Positions 1 to 9,783 of a stretch of 64,000 nucleotides of DNA are shown here, one piece after another. The number at the start of each line of letters is the position of its first letter. The first letter of the stretch is position 1. The notes under the pieces were generated by a model that made no database searches, had not been told where the DNA came from, and saw only the letters and a list, made by a program, of their open reading frames with translations. The stretch lies in NCBI RefSeq assembly GCF_900100925.1, contig NZ_FNKO01000002.1:620001-684000 (forward strand). The letters are read 5' to 3'. Both the position numbers and the translations under genes were made by a program. The DNA comes from Actinopolyspora saharensis (lineage in GTDB: Bacteria > Actinomycetota > Actinomycetes > Mycobacteriales > Pseudonocardiaceae).

Positions 1-2
1 AA

Positions 3-299
3 GCCGCCCGCACCGGCCGCCACGAGCACTACGCCATCGCCTCCGGGGAGAAGTGCGATGCCGCGCTGATCATATCGGCCGCCCCCGAAGGCATCCCCCG
101 CCAAGGGGAAATCTTCGAGCTGGTCGTGCGCCACGTCCGACAACAGTGGACCGAATGGCTCGGGGCGCAGGGGCACCCGGCGGAGAGGCTGCTGTTCCTC
201 GGGACTCCCGCGAGCGTCGGAGTAGCCGTCGGCTACCTCTTCTCCCGTGAGCGGATCCGCCTCGTCCCGTACCAGTCCCCGGCGGTCACGACCCGGTGA
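3..299 (+). CDS. C-terminal fragment of a possible SAVED-domain sensor protein (partial, 5' end outside window)
   Basis: The frame is open from the left edge to a TGA at 297-299, giving 98 residues with no start codon that looks genuine, so the gene begins upstream of the window. The tail reads RLLFLGTPASVGVAVGYLF followed by RIRLVPYQ. This resembles the closing strand-helix-strand of SAVED domains, in which a hydrophobic strand and a G/P-x-S-x-A-x-A-x-G helix precede a final strand ending in Y. SAVED domains bind cyclic (oligo)nucleotides in CBASS-type defence and are usually fused to an effector. Only the domain end is visible, so the assignment is tentative; it could be an unrelated Rossmann-like domain. 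The next gene converges on it from the minus strand, so nothing downstream belongs to its operon. Confidence 0.45.
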   Translation, partial: AARTGRHEHYAIASGEKCDAALIISAAPEGIPRQGEIFELVVRHVRQQWTEWLGAQGHPAERLLFLGTPASVGVAVGYLFSRERIRLVPYQSPAVTTR

Positions 300-455
300 C
301 AACTCCGCGCCGGGGAATCGAGCGAATCCCGAACCCGTCGCTCCCGGGCTCCGGGGCGTGGGGACCGCGCTTCCGCCTCGCGGGTGTGGAAGACTCCCGA
401 TTTCGCCTAGAACTGGGAAAACCACGCCCCGGCGCCCCGGAGCACGGGCGGCTCG

Positions 456-1337
456 TCACAGGTCCAGCTCGCTCACGAACTCCTCGGCCAGGTCCCGCGG
501 ATTCGCCTTGTCCACCGACATCCGCTTGTTCAGCCGCGTCAGGTCCTCGGTGGTCAACCGCTCGGAGACCTTGTTCAGCGCCGTGCGCTGCTTCTCGTTC
601 AAATCCCCCCGGTGCACCAGCGGCAGCACGTTCTGCGCCGGGTACATGTTCTTCGGGTCGTCCAGCTTGACCAGGTTCTCGCGGTCGATCGCCGCCGTGG
701 TGCTGAACAGGTTCGCCACCTGGATCCGCCCCTCGGTCAGCGCCTGCACCCGCACGCTGCCCGACTGGAGGTTCCTGATGTCGGAGAAGGTGCAGCCGTA
801 CAGCTCGGAGATGCGCTGCTTCCAGCGCGGTTTCCACTCGGCGGGCGCACCGAGAACCAGCTCGCCGCACCGCTGCCCCAGATCGGCCATGGAGCGCAGC
901 CCGCTGTCCGCGGTCTCGCCGGTCACGGCCAGCACGTCGGAGTTCTCCGCAGCGGAGCGCTCCAGCACCCGCAGGCCCTCCGGCAGCTCGTTCCGCAGCT
1001 CCGAATCGATGCGCTCCGCACCGGTGGCCGTGGCCTGCTCGTCGAAGTGCCGCAGCAGGTTCCCGGTGTACTCGGGGATCACCGATATCTCCCCGTCCCG
1101 GACCGCCTTGACGTAGACCTCGCGCGCGCCGATGCGCCCCCGCGTCTCCACCTCGGTCCCCACTCCGCGCAGCGCCTCGGCGTAGATCTCCATCAACAGC
1201 TGGCTCTCGCTGAAGTTCGCAGAGCCGACCACGACGGGACCGCCGGAGTCGCCACCCAACTCGGTGGGGTCCGAACACCCGGCCAGCATCCCCATGGCCG
1301 TCGCCAGCACCAGCACCGGTGCGAGCAGCCGCTTCAT
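456..1337 (-). CDS. osmoprotectant (glycine betaine/choline) ABC transporter substrate-binding lipoprotein
   Basis: A 293-residue OpuCC/OsmX-type solute-binding protein. It starts with a lipoprotein signal (MKRLLAPVLVL, lipobox LAGC with Cys21), so it is expected to be anchored outside the membrane. The mature part begins VVVGSANFSESQLLMEIYAE and has the E-Y-T-G-N motif (IPEYTGNLL), both typical of the QAT-family betaine/choline binding fold. The ATG at 1337 is preceded by GGAGG at good spacing, which selects it over longer readings. It is the last gene of a four-gene operon with two permeases and an ATPase, lying immediately downstream of the first permease. The exact substrate (betaine, choline, carnitine or ectoine) cannot be read from sequence. 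Confidence 0.93.
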   Translation of the reverse strand: MKRLLAPVLVLATAMGMLAGCSDPTELGGDSGGPVVVGSANFSESQLLMEIYAEALRGVGTEVETRGRIGAREVYVKAVRDGEISVIPEYTGNLLRHFDEQATATGAERIDSELRNELPEGLRVLERSAAENSDVLAVTGETADSGLRSMADLGQRCGELVLGAPAEWKPRWKQRISELYGCTFSDIRNLQSGSVRVQALTEGRIQVANLFSTTAAIDRENLVKLDDPKNMYPAQNVLPLVHRGDLNEKQRTALNKVSERLTTEDLTRLNKRMSVDKANPRDLAEEFVSELDL

Positions 1338-1339
1338 CG

Positions 1340-2029
1340 TTACCTCCTCCATCGGGACCGCGTCCCGCTCTTCGCCGAGGCGAGCAGCACACCACGCGGC
1401 ACGAGCAGCCGCGAGATCCCGGCCAGGGCCAGGTCGGTCAGCACCGCCAACAGCGCGATCAGGATCGCCGCTCCGGCCATCCGCTCGTAGGCACCGGTCT
1501 GCTGACCGGTGATCAGGATCTGCCCCAACCCCCCGAGACCGACGTAGGCCGCGACGGCCGTGGTAGCCATGACCTGCAACATCGCGTTGCGCACCCCGCC
1601 CATCAGCAGCGGGAGCGCGTTGGGCAGCTCCACTCTCCACAGTCGCTGCCCCGAGGTCATCCCCATGCCCCTGGCCGCGTCCACGGCGTGCGCGGGAACC
1701 GCGCGCACCCCGGAGTAGGTGCCGGACAGCACGGCCGGTATCGCCAGCACCACCAGCGCGACCAGCGCGGCGCTGCCCCGGAACACCATCGCCAGCAGGG
1801 TCACCAGCCCCAGCGTCGGCAGCGCGCGCATCGCGTTGCTGAAACCGATCACGAACACCGAACCGCGCCCGGTGTGCCCGATGTAGAGCCCGAGCGGAAC
1901 CGCGACGAGCACGGCCACGACCACGGCGAGGACGCTGTAGAGCAGGTGCAACCACGTCTGGACGAGGACGCCGTCCTCCCCGCGCCAGTTGGCCGGATCC
2001 GTCAGCCAGGTCAGGATCTCGGTGATCAC
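1340..2029 (-). CDS. osmoprotectant ABC transporter permease (OpuCB/CD-like)
   Basis: A 229-residue integral membrane permease with about five or six hydrophobic segments. The cytoplasmic coupling (EAA-type) loop is visible as AARGMGMTSGQRLWRVELP, about halfway along the protein, and contacts the ATPase. The GTG start at 2029 shares a 4-base GTGA overlap with the stop of the preceding permease, indicating translational coupling. The stop lies 2 bases before the binding-protein start. Two dissimilar permeases in one operon are usual for OpuC/OsmU systems, where they form a heterodimeric channel. Confidence 0.92.
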   Translation of the reverse strand: MITEILTWLTDPANWRGEDGVLVQTWLHLLYSVLAVVVAVLVAVPLGLYIGHTGRGSVFVIGFSNAMRALPTLGLVTLLAMVFRGSAALVALVVLAIPAVLSGTYSGVRAVPAHAVDAARGMGMTSGQRLWRVELPNALPLLMGGVRNAMLQVMATTAVAAYVGLGGLGQILITGQQTGAYERMAGAAILIALLAVLTDLALAGISRLLVPRGVLLASAKSGTRSRWRR

Positions 2030-2699
2030 TCGCCGATCACCACCCCACCGGCACGCTCCCAGGGAGTCAGCAGGCGCCAGAGCCCGACCAGCAGCAGGTC
2101 CACCGCGAGGGCGAGCAGCACCGTGGCCACGATCCCGAGGACCGTCTGGACCAGGTAGCCGCGTTCGAAGCCCACCGTGAACAACCTGCCGAGGCCGCCC
2201 ACCCCGATGAGCGCGCCCACGCTGATCAGGCTGATGTTGCTCACCGAGGCCACCCGCACCGCCGAGGTCAACGCGGGCACGGCCAGCGGCAGCTCCACCG
2301 ACAGGAACCTGCGCCGCGGCCGGTAGCCCAGCGCCTCGGCCGCGGTCGTCACGTGGGACGGGACCGCCTCCAGCGCGTCGAGCACGGGCCGCACCAGCAG
2401 CGCCGCGGTGTAGAGGGTCAGCGCGATGACCACGTTCAGCGGCGAGGTGTAGCCGGTGCCGATCACGCTGGGCAGCAGCACGAAAACGGCCAGCGAGGGC
2501 AGCGTGTAGACGACGCTCGCACCGCCGAGCAGCGGGGCGCGCAGCCAGCGGAAACGCTGGGCCAGCCGCCCGAGCGGCAGCGCGAGCAGCACACCGACCG
2601 CCAGCGGAACCAGCGCCATGTAGACGTGCTGGGCGAGCTGCTCGAACAGCACCTCCCGGTTGCTGGGGCTGGAGAAGTACCGGACCAGTGGTTCGAACA

Positions 2700-2700
<1 letters not shown>
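2026..2700 (-). CDS. osmoprotectant ABC transporter permease (OpuCB/CD-like, second subunit)
   Basis: A 224-residue membrane protein with BPD_transp_1 features. The EAA-type loop reads AAEALGYRPRRRFLSVELP, followed by the conserved LISVGALIGVGGLGRLF stretch that is characteristic of QAT-family permeases. The chosen GTG start at 2700 overlaps the stop codon of the ATPase gene by one base (TAGTG), which fits tight coupling. Its end overlaps the next permease by 4 bases. It should pair with the neighbouring permease to form the transmembrane channel. Confidence 0.92.
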
Positions 2701-3809
<1,109 letters not shown>

Positions 3810-3839
3810 CGAGCCCCCTCGTGGATCACCGACGGTCAC

Positions 3840-4151
3840 TCGCCGACCGTCACAAGCCTAGCCGAGGGTAACCCGATCAGCGGTTTCACGCGATGTAATG
3901 AGAGTTACCCGTGCTCACGTGTCACTGCGTAACCGCTGCCAGCCCCTCCGGCAGGGGTTCTCGCTCGAGTCACCGATTCGGACTCCGCTGCGTCCCTCCG
4001 GGGATACTCCTCCGGAGCGTCCCGAGACCGCCGACCGGGACTGCCGCTCCCGCAGCGGGCGCCGCGTGTGCGCCCACCGCTGTTGTGGACAATTGGACCC
4101 ACCCGTTGGAACGAACGGCACGGGCGCAGCCACACGAATCCGGGACGTGAG
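3840..4151. promoter_or_regulatory. divergent intergenic region with GTTAC/GTAAC boxes upstream of the osmoprotectant operon
   Basis: This 312-base gap separates the divergent opuC-like operon and the polyamine-synthase-like gene. It contains GGGTAAC (3866-3872), GTTACCC (3904-3910), GTCAC (3921-3925) and GTAAC (3929-3933), a cluster of GTnAC half-sites. Such half-sites are used by actinobacterial OmpR-type regulators such as GlnR and MtrA. A TAGGCT -10-like element for the ABC operon is at 3855-3860 on the minus strand. A lone DnaA-box-like TGTGGACAA is at 4084-4092. Operator function is inference only. Confidence 0.35.
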
Positions 4152-5693
4152 ATGAGCACACAATTCGAAGCCGTTTCCGAAACGGCGGGCGTCGAAGCGG
4201 TCCGCGGGCGGATCCGCGAGGAAGGTGTGCTCGCGCGCCCACTGCGGCGGGTTTTCGCGCTCATGGCCCAACAGCCCCGCTCGCTGCAGGAACTGGTGCG
4301 CGTGTGCAGGGCACCGCGCCGCACCGTCGAGGAGCTGATCGGACTGGCCGGCGAGGACGTCGAGAGCGGACCGGAGGGCTACCGCCTGGCGGAGCGGGCG
4401 CTGCCGCTGTACCGGGAGCGGGTCCTGCTCGCCGAGAGCGACGGGGGACCCGAGGAGGTCGAGCAGCTCCTCGAGCGCTTCGTCGCCACCGGCCCCGCGC
4501 CCGCCGCCGCCCTGGACCACGTGACGGCCACCCCCGGCACCGCCCTGCGCCGCGCGCGGTGGCTGCGCGACCACTACGAACTGGATGGGGCCAGGCTGCT
4601 GCTGCTCGGCGACCACGACCTGACCTCGCTGGCGGGCTGCCTGCTCGTCCCCGGACTGCGCGCCACCGTGGTCGACATCGACGAGCGCGTCCTCGCCCAC
4701 ATCGACGGGACAGCGGCCGAACACGGCCTCGACGTGCACACCGTGCACGCCGACCTGCGGTTCGGCCTGCCGCCCTCGCTGAACGCAGGCTTCGACCTGG
4801 TCTTCACCGACCCCCCGTACACCCCCGAGGGCGTGGGGCTGTTCGGAACCCGCGCCCTCGAGGCCATGTCCTCCAGCACCAGCAGGTTGCTGCTGGCCTA
4901 CGGCTTCAGCTCCCGCAGCCCGGCGCTCGGCCACAAGGTGCAGCAGGAGCTGCTGCGGCTCGGGTTCGTGTTCGAGAGCATCGTGGCCGGGCTGAACGAG
5001 TACGAGGGCGCCCAGGCCATCGGCAGCACCAGCGACCTGTACGTGTGCCAGCCGACCGGGCGGGCGCGCAAGTCCGCCGGACGGCAGAAGCAGACCATCT
5101 ACACCCACGGCCCGCAGTCCGTGGAGGGAACCACCGGCGAGACCTCCCCGGAACTGCTGGAGGGGATCGGCGCCGTGACGGGAACGCCGGTGCGGAGCCT
5201 GCGCCCGGTGGGCTGGCAACGACCGCTGCGCGCCACGGACGAGGTGGCCGTGTTCGACCTGCGAGGCGACCCGGGGCCATGGCTGCTGCGGATGCTGCTG
5301 GCCTGCAACACCGAGAAGGTCGCCTTCCTCGTCGACAACCGCCACCCCGACATCACCAGCGAGCACGCCCAGCACGCGCTCGCGCACGTGGTGGGGGCGA
5401 AGTACGCGCTGCGGTTCCACCGCAGCAGCCCGGACGCCACCCACGCCGTGGTGGTCGCTACGACCAACGGCGCGACGGGCGGAATCGCCGGGTACCTGCT
5501 GCACCGGGCGCACGGCAAGATCGCCAACACCTGGCGCGAGGCGCTGATCGCCCACTCGGAGACGCAGCTGACCAAGCGGGAGGCAGCCGAGCACGTCGCC
5601 GCCCTGGTCGCCGACACGGCCGACCTCGGACTGCGGTTGATCGACCTGCCGCGGCACCGGTTGAGCGCCCTGCTGCACAGCGAAGGCGTCTGA
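4152..5693 (+). CDS. N4-bis(aminopropyl)spermidine synthase-like (DUF43) methyltransferase-fold protein
   Basis: A 513-residue soluble protein. Residues about 30-80 look like a winged-helix domain. A Rossmann/methyltransferase-fold domain follows with GDHDLTSLAG (153-162), VVDIDERVL (173-181) and the catalytic-type DPPYT (220-224). These match the GDDDLTS, VVDID and DPPET landmarks of BpsA, the branched-chain polyamine synthase of thermophiles (DUF43), which transfers aminopropyl groups to spermidine. The last ~190 residues (from about 325) are an extra domain I do not recognise. ATG 4152 follows a weak GACGTGAG. It stands alone, with no polyamine genes adjacent, although an SSAT-like acetyltransferase lies 6 kb away. 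The substrate is uncertain: it might instead be an amino-group alkyltransferase on another acceptor. Confidence 0.65.
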   Translation: MSTQFEAVSETAGVEAVRGRIREEGVLARPLRRVFALMAQQPRSLQELVRVCRAPRRTVEELIGLAGEDVESGPEGYRLAERALPLYRERVLLAESDGGPEEVEQLLERFVATGPAPAAALDHVTATPGTALRRARWLRDHYELDGARLLLLGDHDLTSLAGCLLVPGLRATVVDIDERVLAHIDGTAAEHGLDVHTVHADLRFGLPPSLNAGFDLVFTDPPYTPEGVGLFGTRALEAMSSSTSRLLLAYGFSSRSPALGHKVQQELLRLGFVFESIVAGLNEYEGAQAIGSTSDLYVCQPTGRARKSAGRQKQTIYTHGPQSVEGTTGETSPELLEGIGAVTGTPVRSLRPVGWQRPLRATDEVAVFDLRGDPGPWLLRMLLACNTEKVAFLVDNRHPDITSEHAQHALAHVVGAKYALRFHRSSPDATHAVVVATTNGATGGIAGYLLHRAHGKIANTWREALIAHSETQLTKREAAEHVAALVADTADLGLRLIDLPRHRLSALLHSEGV

Positions 5694-5781
5694 CAACCGG
5701 TTCTCCCGCTGCGGTGTCGTGGGTGGCACTTGGCGGACCCCCTAGCGGGCTCTCACCGCCGAGCGAACCAAACCGCGCTCC

Positions 5782-8244
5782 TCAAACGTTCACTCGGCGG
5801 GGCCCTCCCGCGACGAGCATCGAGTGGAAATCGTTCGCCGGTACCGGGGGCGAGAAGAACCAGCCCTGGTAACTGTCCACGCCGGTCCCGGTGAGCGTTT
5901 CGAACTGCTCGGAGTTCTCCACCCCCTCGGCCACGCATTCCCGCCCTATGGCCGAGGCCATGTCGACGACGGCCTTGGCCACGGCGAAGTCGCAACTGTC
6001 CGAGTGGATCTCGGAGACGAATTTCCGGTCGACCTTGATGATCTGCGCGGGCAGATCCTTCAACCGGGCCAGCGAGGAGAACCCCGTGCCGAAATCGTCG
6101 ACGGCGAACCGCGCGCCCCGGGCGACCAGGTCCTGCATCGCACTGCGGGGACGCGAGGGCAGGTCCACCAGGGCGGTCTCCACCAGCTCCAGCACGACCC
6201 GGCTCCAGTCGATCCCCGACTCCGCGACGGAGTCGGCCACGTAGTCGACGAAGTCGTGATCGCCGGGCACCAGCCCGCCCAGGTTGACGGCCACCGAAAC
6301 CGGACCGGCCGCGCCCTCCGGCCATGCGGCGGCCTCCCGCAGCGCCCTGCGCAGCACCCAGCGGTCGATCTCCCGCAGCAGGCCTCCCTGGTCGGCCACG
6401 GGCAGGAACGTCCCCGGAGTCAGCAGCCCGCGCTCCGGGTGCGGCCAGCGCAGCAGCGCCTCCGCGCTGACCACGGTGCCCTCCGAGTTCACCACCGGCT
6501 GGTAGTGCAGGGTCAGCTGGTCCTGGTGCAGCGCCTCCCTGAGCTGACCCTCCAGCTGCAGCTGGCTGTTGGCCGAGGCCATCAGCGCGGGGCCTGCCAG
6601 CGACACCCGCCCGGGGCCGTTGCCCTTGGCCTCGAACATCGCCGCGTCGGCAAACCTGAGCAGGTCGTTTCCGTCGGTGTCGCTTCCATCGGGCACCGCG
6701 GCCCCGACCGAGGCCGAGATCCGCACCAGCTGGTCACGTATCGGAACCGCCGTGTTCAACAGCCCGGATACCCGGGAGGCCAGCGCGCCGGTCCCCCCGA
6801 CGACGTCCACGTCCACGCAGATGACCACGAACTCGTCGCCCGAGATGCGCGCGGCCACGCACCCCTCCGGCAGCCCGCCCTCCAGCCGCCTGGCCAGCGC
6901 CACGAGCAGATCGTCCCCGGCGTCGTGCCCGAGGGAGTCGTTGATGCGCTTGAAGTTGTCGATGTCGCAGAACAGCACCGCGCTGCGCTCCACTTCACCG
7001 CCCGCCCGCATGTCGGCCAGCATCTCCTTGACCGCGGCCCGGTTCGGCAGGCCGGTGAGCTCGTCGTGCGTGGCCTGGAATCGCAGGGCTTCCGAGGTGC
7101 GACGGCGTTCGGTCACGTCCTGGAAGACGACCAGCCAGAACCTGGTCCCGTCGTCCTGGACCGAGGGCGTGCTGTGCAGTTCGCAGTGGACCGGTTGCCC
7201 GTCCGCGCGGACCAGCATCCGTTGCACGGAGGCGCGGCGGTTCCCCCGCTGCGACCGCCGTGTCTCCGTCTCGGCGAGGTCGATCTCCCGGTCGTCGGGG
7301 TGGGTGAGTCCCCGCGCGCTCGTCCCGCGCAGTCGCTCCAGGTCGTAGCCGAGCAGCTCGCACAGGGCGTCGTTGGCGTCGACCAGGCGCTGCCCCTGAT
7401 CGAACAGCCCGATGCCCACGGGGGTGAGGTTGACCAGGTCGGTGAACCGCTGGCTGGACCTCTCCATCCTGCGCAGCGCCGTGCGCTGTTCGGTGACGTC
7501 CTGGGCCGTTCCCACCATCAGGGGGCGTCCTTCCCCGTCCTTGGCGACGCCCCCGTGGCAAAGCAGGATGCGCATCGCCCCGTCCGGGCGGATGTAGCGG
7601 TGCTCCACCTCCATGGGGGTGTGCTCCTCCGCGAGCTGGTTCCAGCACGCGGCCACCCGGGAGCGGTCCTCGGGGTGGATGTGGTCCAGGTAGTGCTCGA
7701 AGGTCGTCTCCGTGCTCGGCGGGGTACCGGTGATCTCGAAGAACATCTCGGACAGGCGGGTGCTGTTGGTTCGCGGGTCCCACTCCCACGTGCCCATCCG
7801 CGCGGCGCGCTGGGCGTTCTGCAGCTTGCGGCGCTCGTAGGCCAGCAGGCTCGCCGTCGGGGTCATCAGATCGGACACGTCGACCAGCAGGGTGACGGTC
7901 AGCAACGGATTCCGCTGGTGCGGCCAGCTCAACGCGCGGAACCACGAGTCGTGCCCGCGCGGTCTCGCGAACTCCCCCTCGACCAGCATCAGCTCCGTGA
8001 TCCCGCTGCCGAGCAGTTCACCCCCGGAGTCCGCTCCCAACAGCAGCGCCGCCTGCTCGGTGGCGCGCAGCACCACACCGTCCGAAGTGCTGAGCAGCGC
8101 GGGAGCGTCCGGCAACGATTCGACGACCGCGTGGGAGGACTCCACGACGCCCGGGGCGACCGTCTCGGGATCGTCGACGGGGAGAGACCCTCCGGGCACA
8201 CGCTGGGTTCGCCTGCCGCGTTCGGTCAACAACAACCTCCGCAT
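5782..8244 (-). CDS. cytosolic PAS-PAS-PAS-GGDEF-EAL c-di-GMP signalling protein
   Basis: An 820-residue protein with no membrane segments. Tandem PAS/PAC modules occupy about residues 40-390; the second has the PAS_3 features WEWDP and HPEDR, and the PAC ends read GTAQDVTEQR and VFQDVTERR. The diguanylate cyclase domain (about 395-555) has FCDIDNFKRIND and an active-site loop SGDEF (about 466) instead of GGDEF; S/G variants are often still active. The EAL phosphodiesterase domain (about 575-815) has EALLRW, DDFGTGFSS and VDRKFV, so the metal-binding set appears intact. It may therefore both make and degrade c-di-GMP, with the PAS array setting the balance. The start ATG 8244 (MRRLLLTERG) is the best internal choice, although no clear ribosome site is seen. 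The PAS ligand is unknown. Confidence 0.93.
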   Translation of the reverse strand: MRRLLLTERGRRTQRVPGGSLPVDDPETVAPGVVESSHAVVESLPDAPALLSTSDGVVLRATEQAALLLGADSGGELLGSGITELMLVEGEFARPRGHDSWFRALSWPHQRNPLLTVTLLVDVSDLMTPTASLLAYERRKLQNAQRAARMGTWEWDPRTNSTRLSEMFFEITGTPPSTETTFEHYLDHIHPEDRSRVAACWNQLAEEHTPMEVEHRYIRPDGAMRILLCHGGVAKDGEGRPLMVGTAQDVTEQRTALRRMERSSQRFTDLVNLTPVGIGLFDQGQRLVDANDALCELLGYDLERLRGTSARGLTHPDDREIDLAETETRRSQRGNRRASVQRMLVRADGQPVHCELHSTPSVQDDGTRFWLVVFQDVTERRRTSEALRFQATHDELTGLPNRAAVKEMLADMRAGGEVERSAVLFCDIDNFKRINDSLGHDAGDDLLVALARRLEGGLPEGCVAARISGDEFVVICVDVDVVGGTGALASRVSGLLNTAVPIRDQLVRISASVGAAVPDGSDTDGNDLLRFADAAMFEAKGNGPGRVSLAGPALMASANSQLQLEGQLREALHQDQLTLHYQPVVNSEGTVVSAEALLRWPHPERGLLTPGTFLPVADQGGLLREIDRWVLRRALREAAAWPEGAAGPVSVAVNLGGLVPGDHDFVDYVADSVAESGIDWSRVVLELVETALVDLPSRPRSAMQDLVARGARFAVDDFGTGFSSLARLKDLPAQIIKVDRKFVSEIHSDSCDFAVAKAVVDMASAIGRECVAEGVENSEQFETLTGTGVDSYQGWFFSPPVPANDFHSMLVAGGPRRVNV

Positions 8245-8484
8245 CACCACTGCGCTCGCGCCGTACCCGGCCGGCCGGAGTTCGAAACGTGGTGTACAGC
8301 ACACCAAGTTATTACGACCATACCGGCATTCAGGTGAAAAATTCAGCCACGACGTCACTGTCGAGGATGAACACCTCTCAAGGTGAGACGCGCGCCCGCC
8401 GAGGAGGTGACGCGAAGAACTTCCGGAGATTCCTCTCGGGGGATTCCTTCAGGACAGTCCTGCCGGGACGCCCCGCGGAAACGA

Positions 8485-8530
8485 AGTCCGGCCCGGCGGG
8501 AGGGGACGAGCCCTCCCGCCGGGCCGGACT
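8485..8530 (-). terminator. perfect 20-bp hairpin downstream of malic enzyme
   Basis: A perfect inverted repeat: the left arm is 8485-8504 and the right arm 8511-8530, around a 6-base loop. It begins 30 bases beyond the malic enzyme stop and has no U-tract, as is common for GC-rich actinobacterial terminators. It also lies about 240 bases upstream of the GGDEF-EAL start, so it would insulate the two genes. Confidence 0.75.
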
Positions 8531-8559
8531 TGCTCACGACGAGTCGAACGAGGTCCCGA

Positions 8560-9783
8560 TCAGGCCGTGGCGACCCCGTCCAGCCGCGCGGCCTCGGCGA
8601 CGGCGCGGGTGACCTCGGGCGCGACCCGGGGATCGAGCGGGCTCGGCACGATGTGGTCGGCCGCCAGCCCCTCGGCCGCGACCTCGGCCACGGCCTCGGC
8701 GGCGGCGACCTTCATCCGGTCGCTGATCATCCGCGCCCCCGCCTGCAACGCCCCGCGGAAGATGCCGGGGAAGGCCAGCACGTTGTTGATCTGGTTGGGG
8801 AAGTCGCTGCGCCCGGTGGCCACGACCGAGGCGTGCGCGGCCGCCACGTCCGGGTGAATCTCGGGGTCCGGATTGGACAGCGCGAACACGATGGCGTCGT
8901 CGGCCATGCCGGCCACCTGCTGCTCGGGGATGGTTCCCGCCGAGACCCCGATCAGGACATCGGCTCCACGCAGGGCTTCCTCCAGCCCGCCCGTGACTCC
9001 GCGCGGGTTGGTGCTCCGCGCCAGCTCCTCCTTGATCGGAGTGAGGTTGTCCCTGCCCTGGTGGATCACCCCGCGCGAGTCGGCGACGACGACCTCACCG
9101 ACACCCGCCGCGTCGAGGATCTCGGCGCAGGCGACCCCGGCGGCGCCCGCCCCGGAGATCACGACCCGCAGCGAGCCGAGCTCCCGACCGGACAGCTCGC
9201 AGGCGTTGCGCAGCGCGGCCAGGGTGACCACGGCGGTCCCGTGCTGGTCGTCGTGCATGACCGGGCAGTCCAGCGCCTCGATCAGCCTGCGTTCGAGGTC
9301 GAAGCAGCGCGGCGCGGCCACGTCCTCCAGGTTGACCGCTCCGAACGACGGGCGCAGCCGAACCAGGGTGTCGACGATCTCGTCGTTGTCGGTGGTGTCC
9401 AGGACCAGCGGGAAGGAGTCCAGCTCCGCGAAGGACTTGAACAGCGCGGCCTTGCCCTCCATGACGGGCAGGGAGGCGCGCGGGCCTACGTCCCCGAGGC
9501 CCAGCACCGCGGTACCGTCGCTGACCACCGCGACCAGTTGGTTCGTCCAGGTGTAGCGCGCGGCCAGCGCCTCGTCCGCGGAGATCGCCCGGCTGACCTT
9601 GGCCACGCCGGGTGTGTAGGCGATCGAGAGGTCGCGGGGAGTCGTCAACGCCGCGGAGGGCGTGACGGACAACTTGCCGCCCTCGTGCGCGCGGAAGATT
9701 TCCTCGGCGGTCGGTTCCGTGCTCGCCGGTGCGGGCAGGCTCGCCGAATCGGGCGTGTTCTCTTGATCACTAACGGTGGTCAC
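8560..9783 (-). CDS. NAD(P)-dependent malic enzyme
   Basis: A 407-residue malic enzyme of the short bacterial type: oxidative decarboxylation of L-malate to pyruvate and CO2, feeding the anaplerotic node. Visible family landmarks are SIAYTPGVA near the N-terminus (after a ~30-residue variable head), the catalytic stretch PVMEGKAALFKSFAELD, the metal/substrate motif VNLEDVAAPRCFDLE, CPVMHDDQHGTAVV, the dinucleotide fold VVISGAGAAGVACAEILD, and FALSNPDPEI. No phosphotransacetylase domain is fused, unlike the long MaeB. GTG 9783 is chosen because GGAGG is correctly spaced upstream. The cofactor preference cannot be read reliably. Monocistronic, ended by the hairpin at 8485-8530. Confidence 0.95.
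   Translation of the reverse strand: MTTVSDQENTPDSASLPAPASTEPTAEEIFRAHEGGKLSVTPSAALTTPRDLSIAYTPGVAKVSRAISADEALAARYTWTNQLVAVVSDGTAVLGLGDVGPRASLPVMEGKAALFKSFAELDSFPLVLDTTDNDEIVDTLVRLRPSFGAVNLEDVAAPRCFDLERRLIEALDCPVMHDDQHGTAVVTLAALRNACELSGRELGSLRVVISGAGAAGVACAEILDAAGVGEVVVADSRGVIHQGRDNLTPIKEELARSTNPRGVTGGLEEALRGADVLIGVSAGTIPEQQVAGMADDAIVFALSNPDPEIHPDVAAAHASVVATGRSDFPNQINNVLAFPGIFRGALQAGARMISDRMKVAAAEAVAEVAAEGLAADHIVPSPLDPRVAPEVTRAVAEAARLDGVATA

Noticed and set aside
247..1116. 289-residue plus-strand ORF
   Set aside because: Antisense to the osmoprotectant binding protein; no homologous features.
4084..4092. Single DnaA-box-like TGTGGACAA
   Set aside because: One 9-mer in 64 kb is near chance expectation and there is no cluster or oriC gene set.
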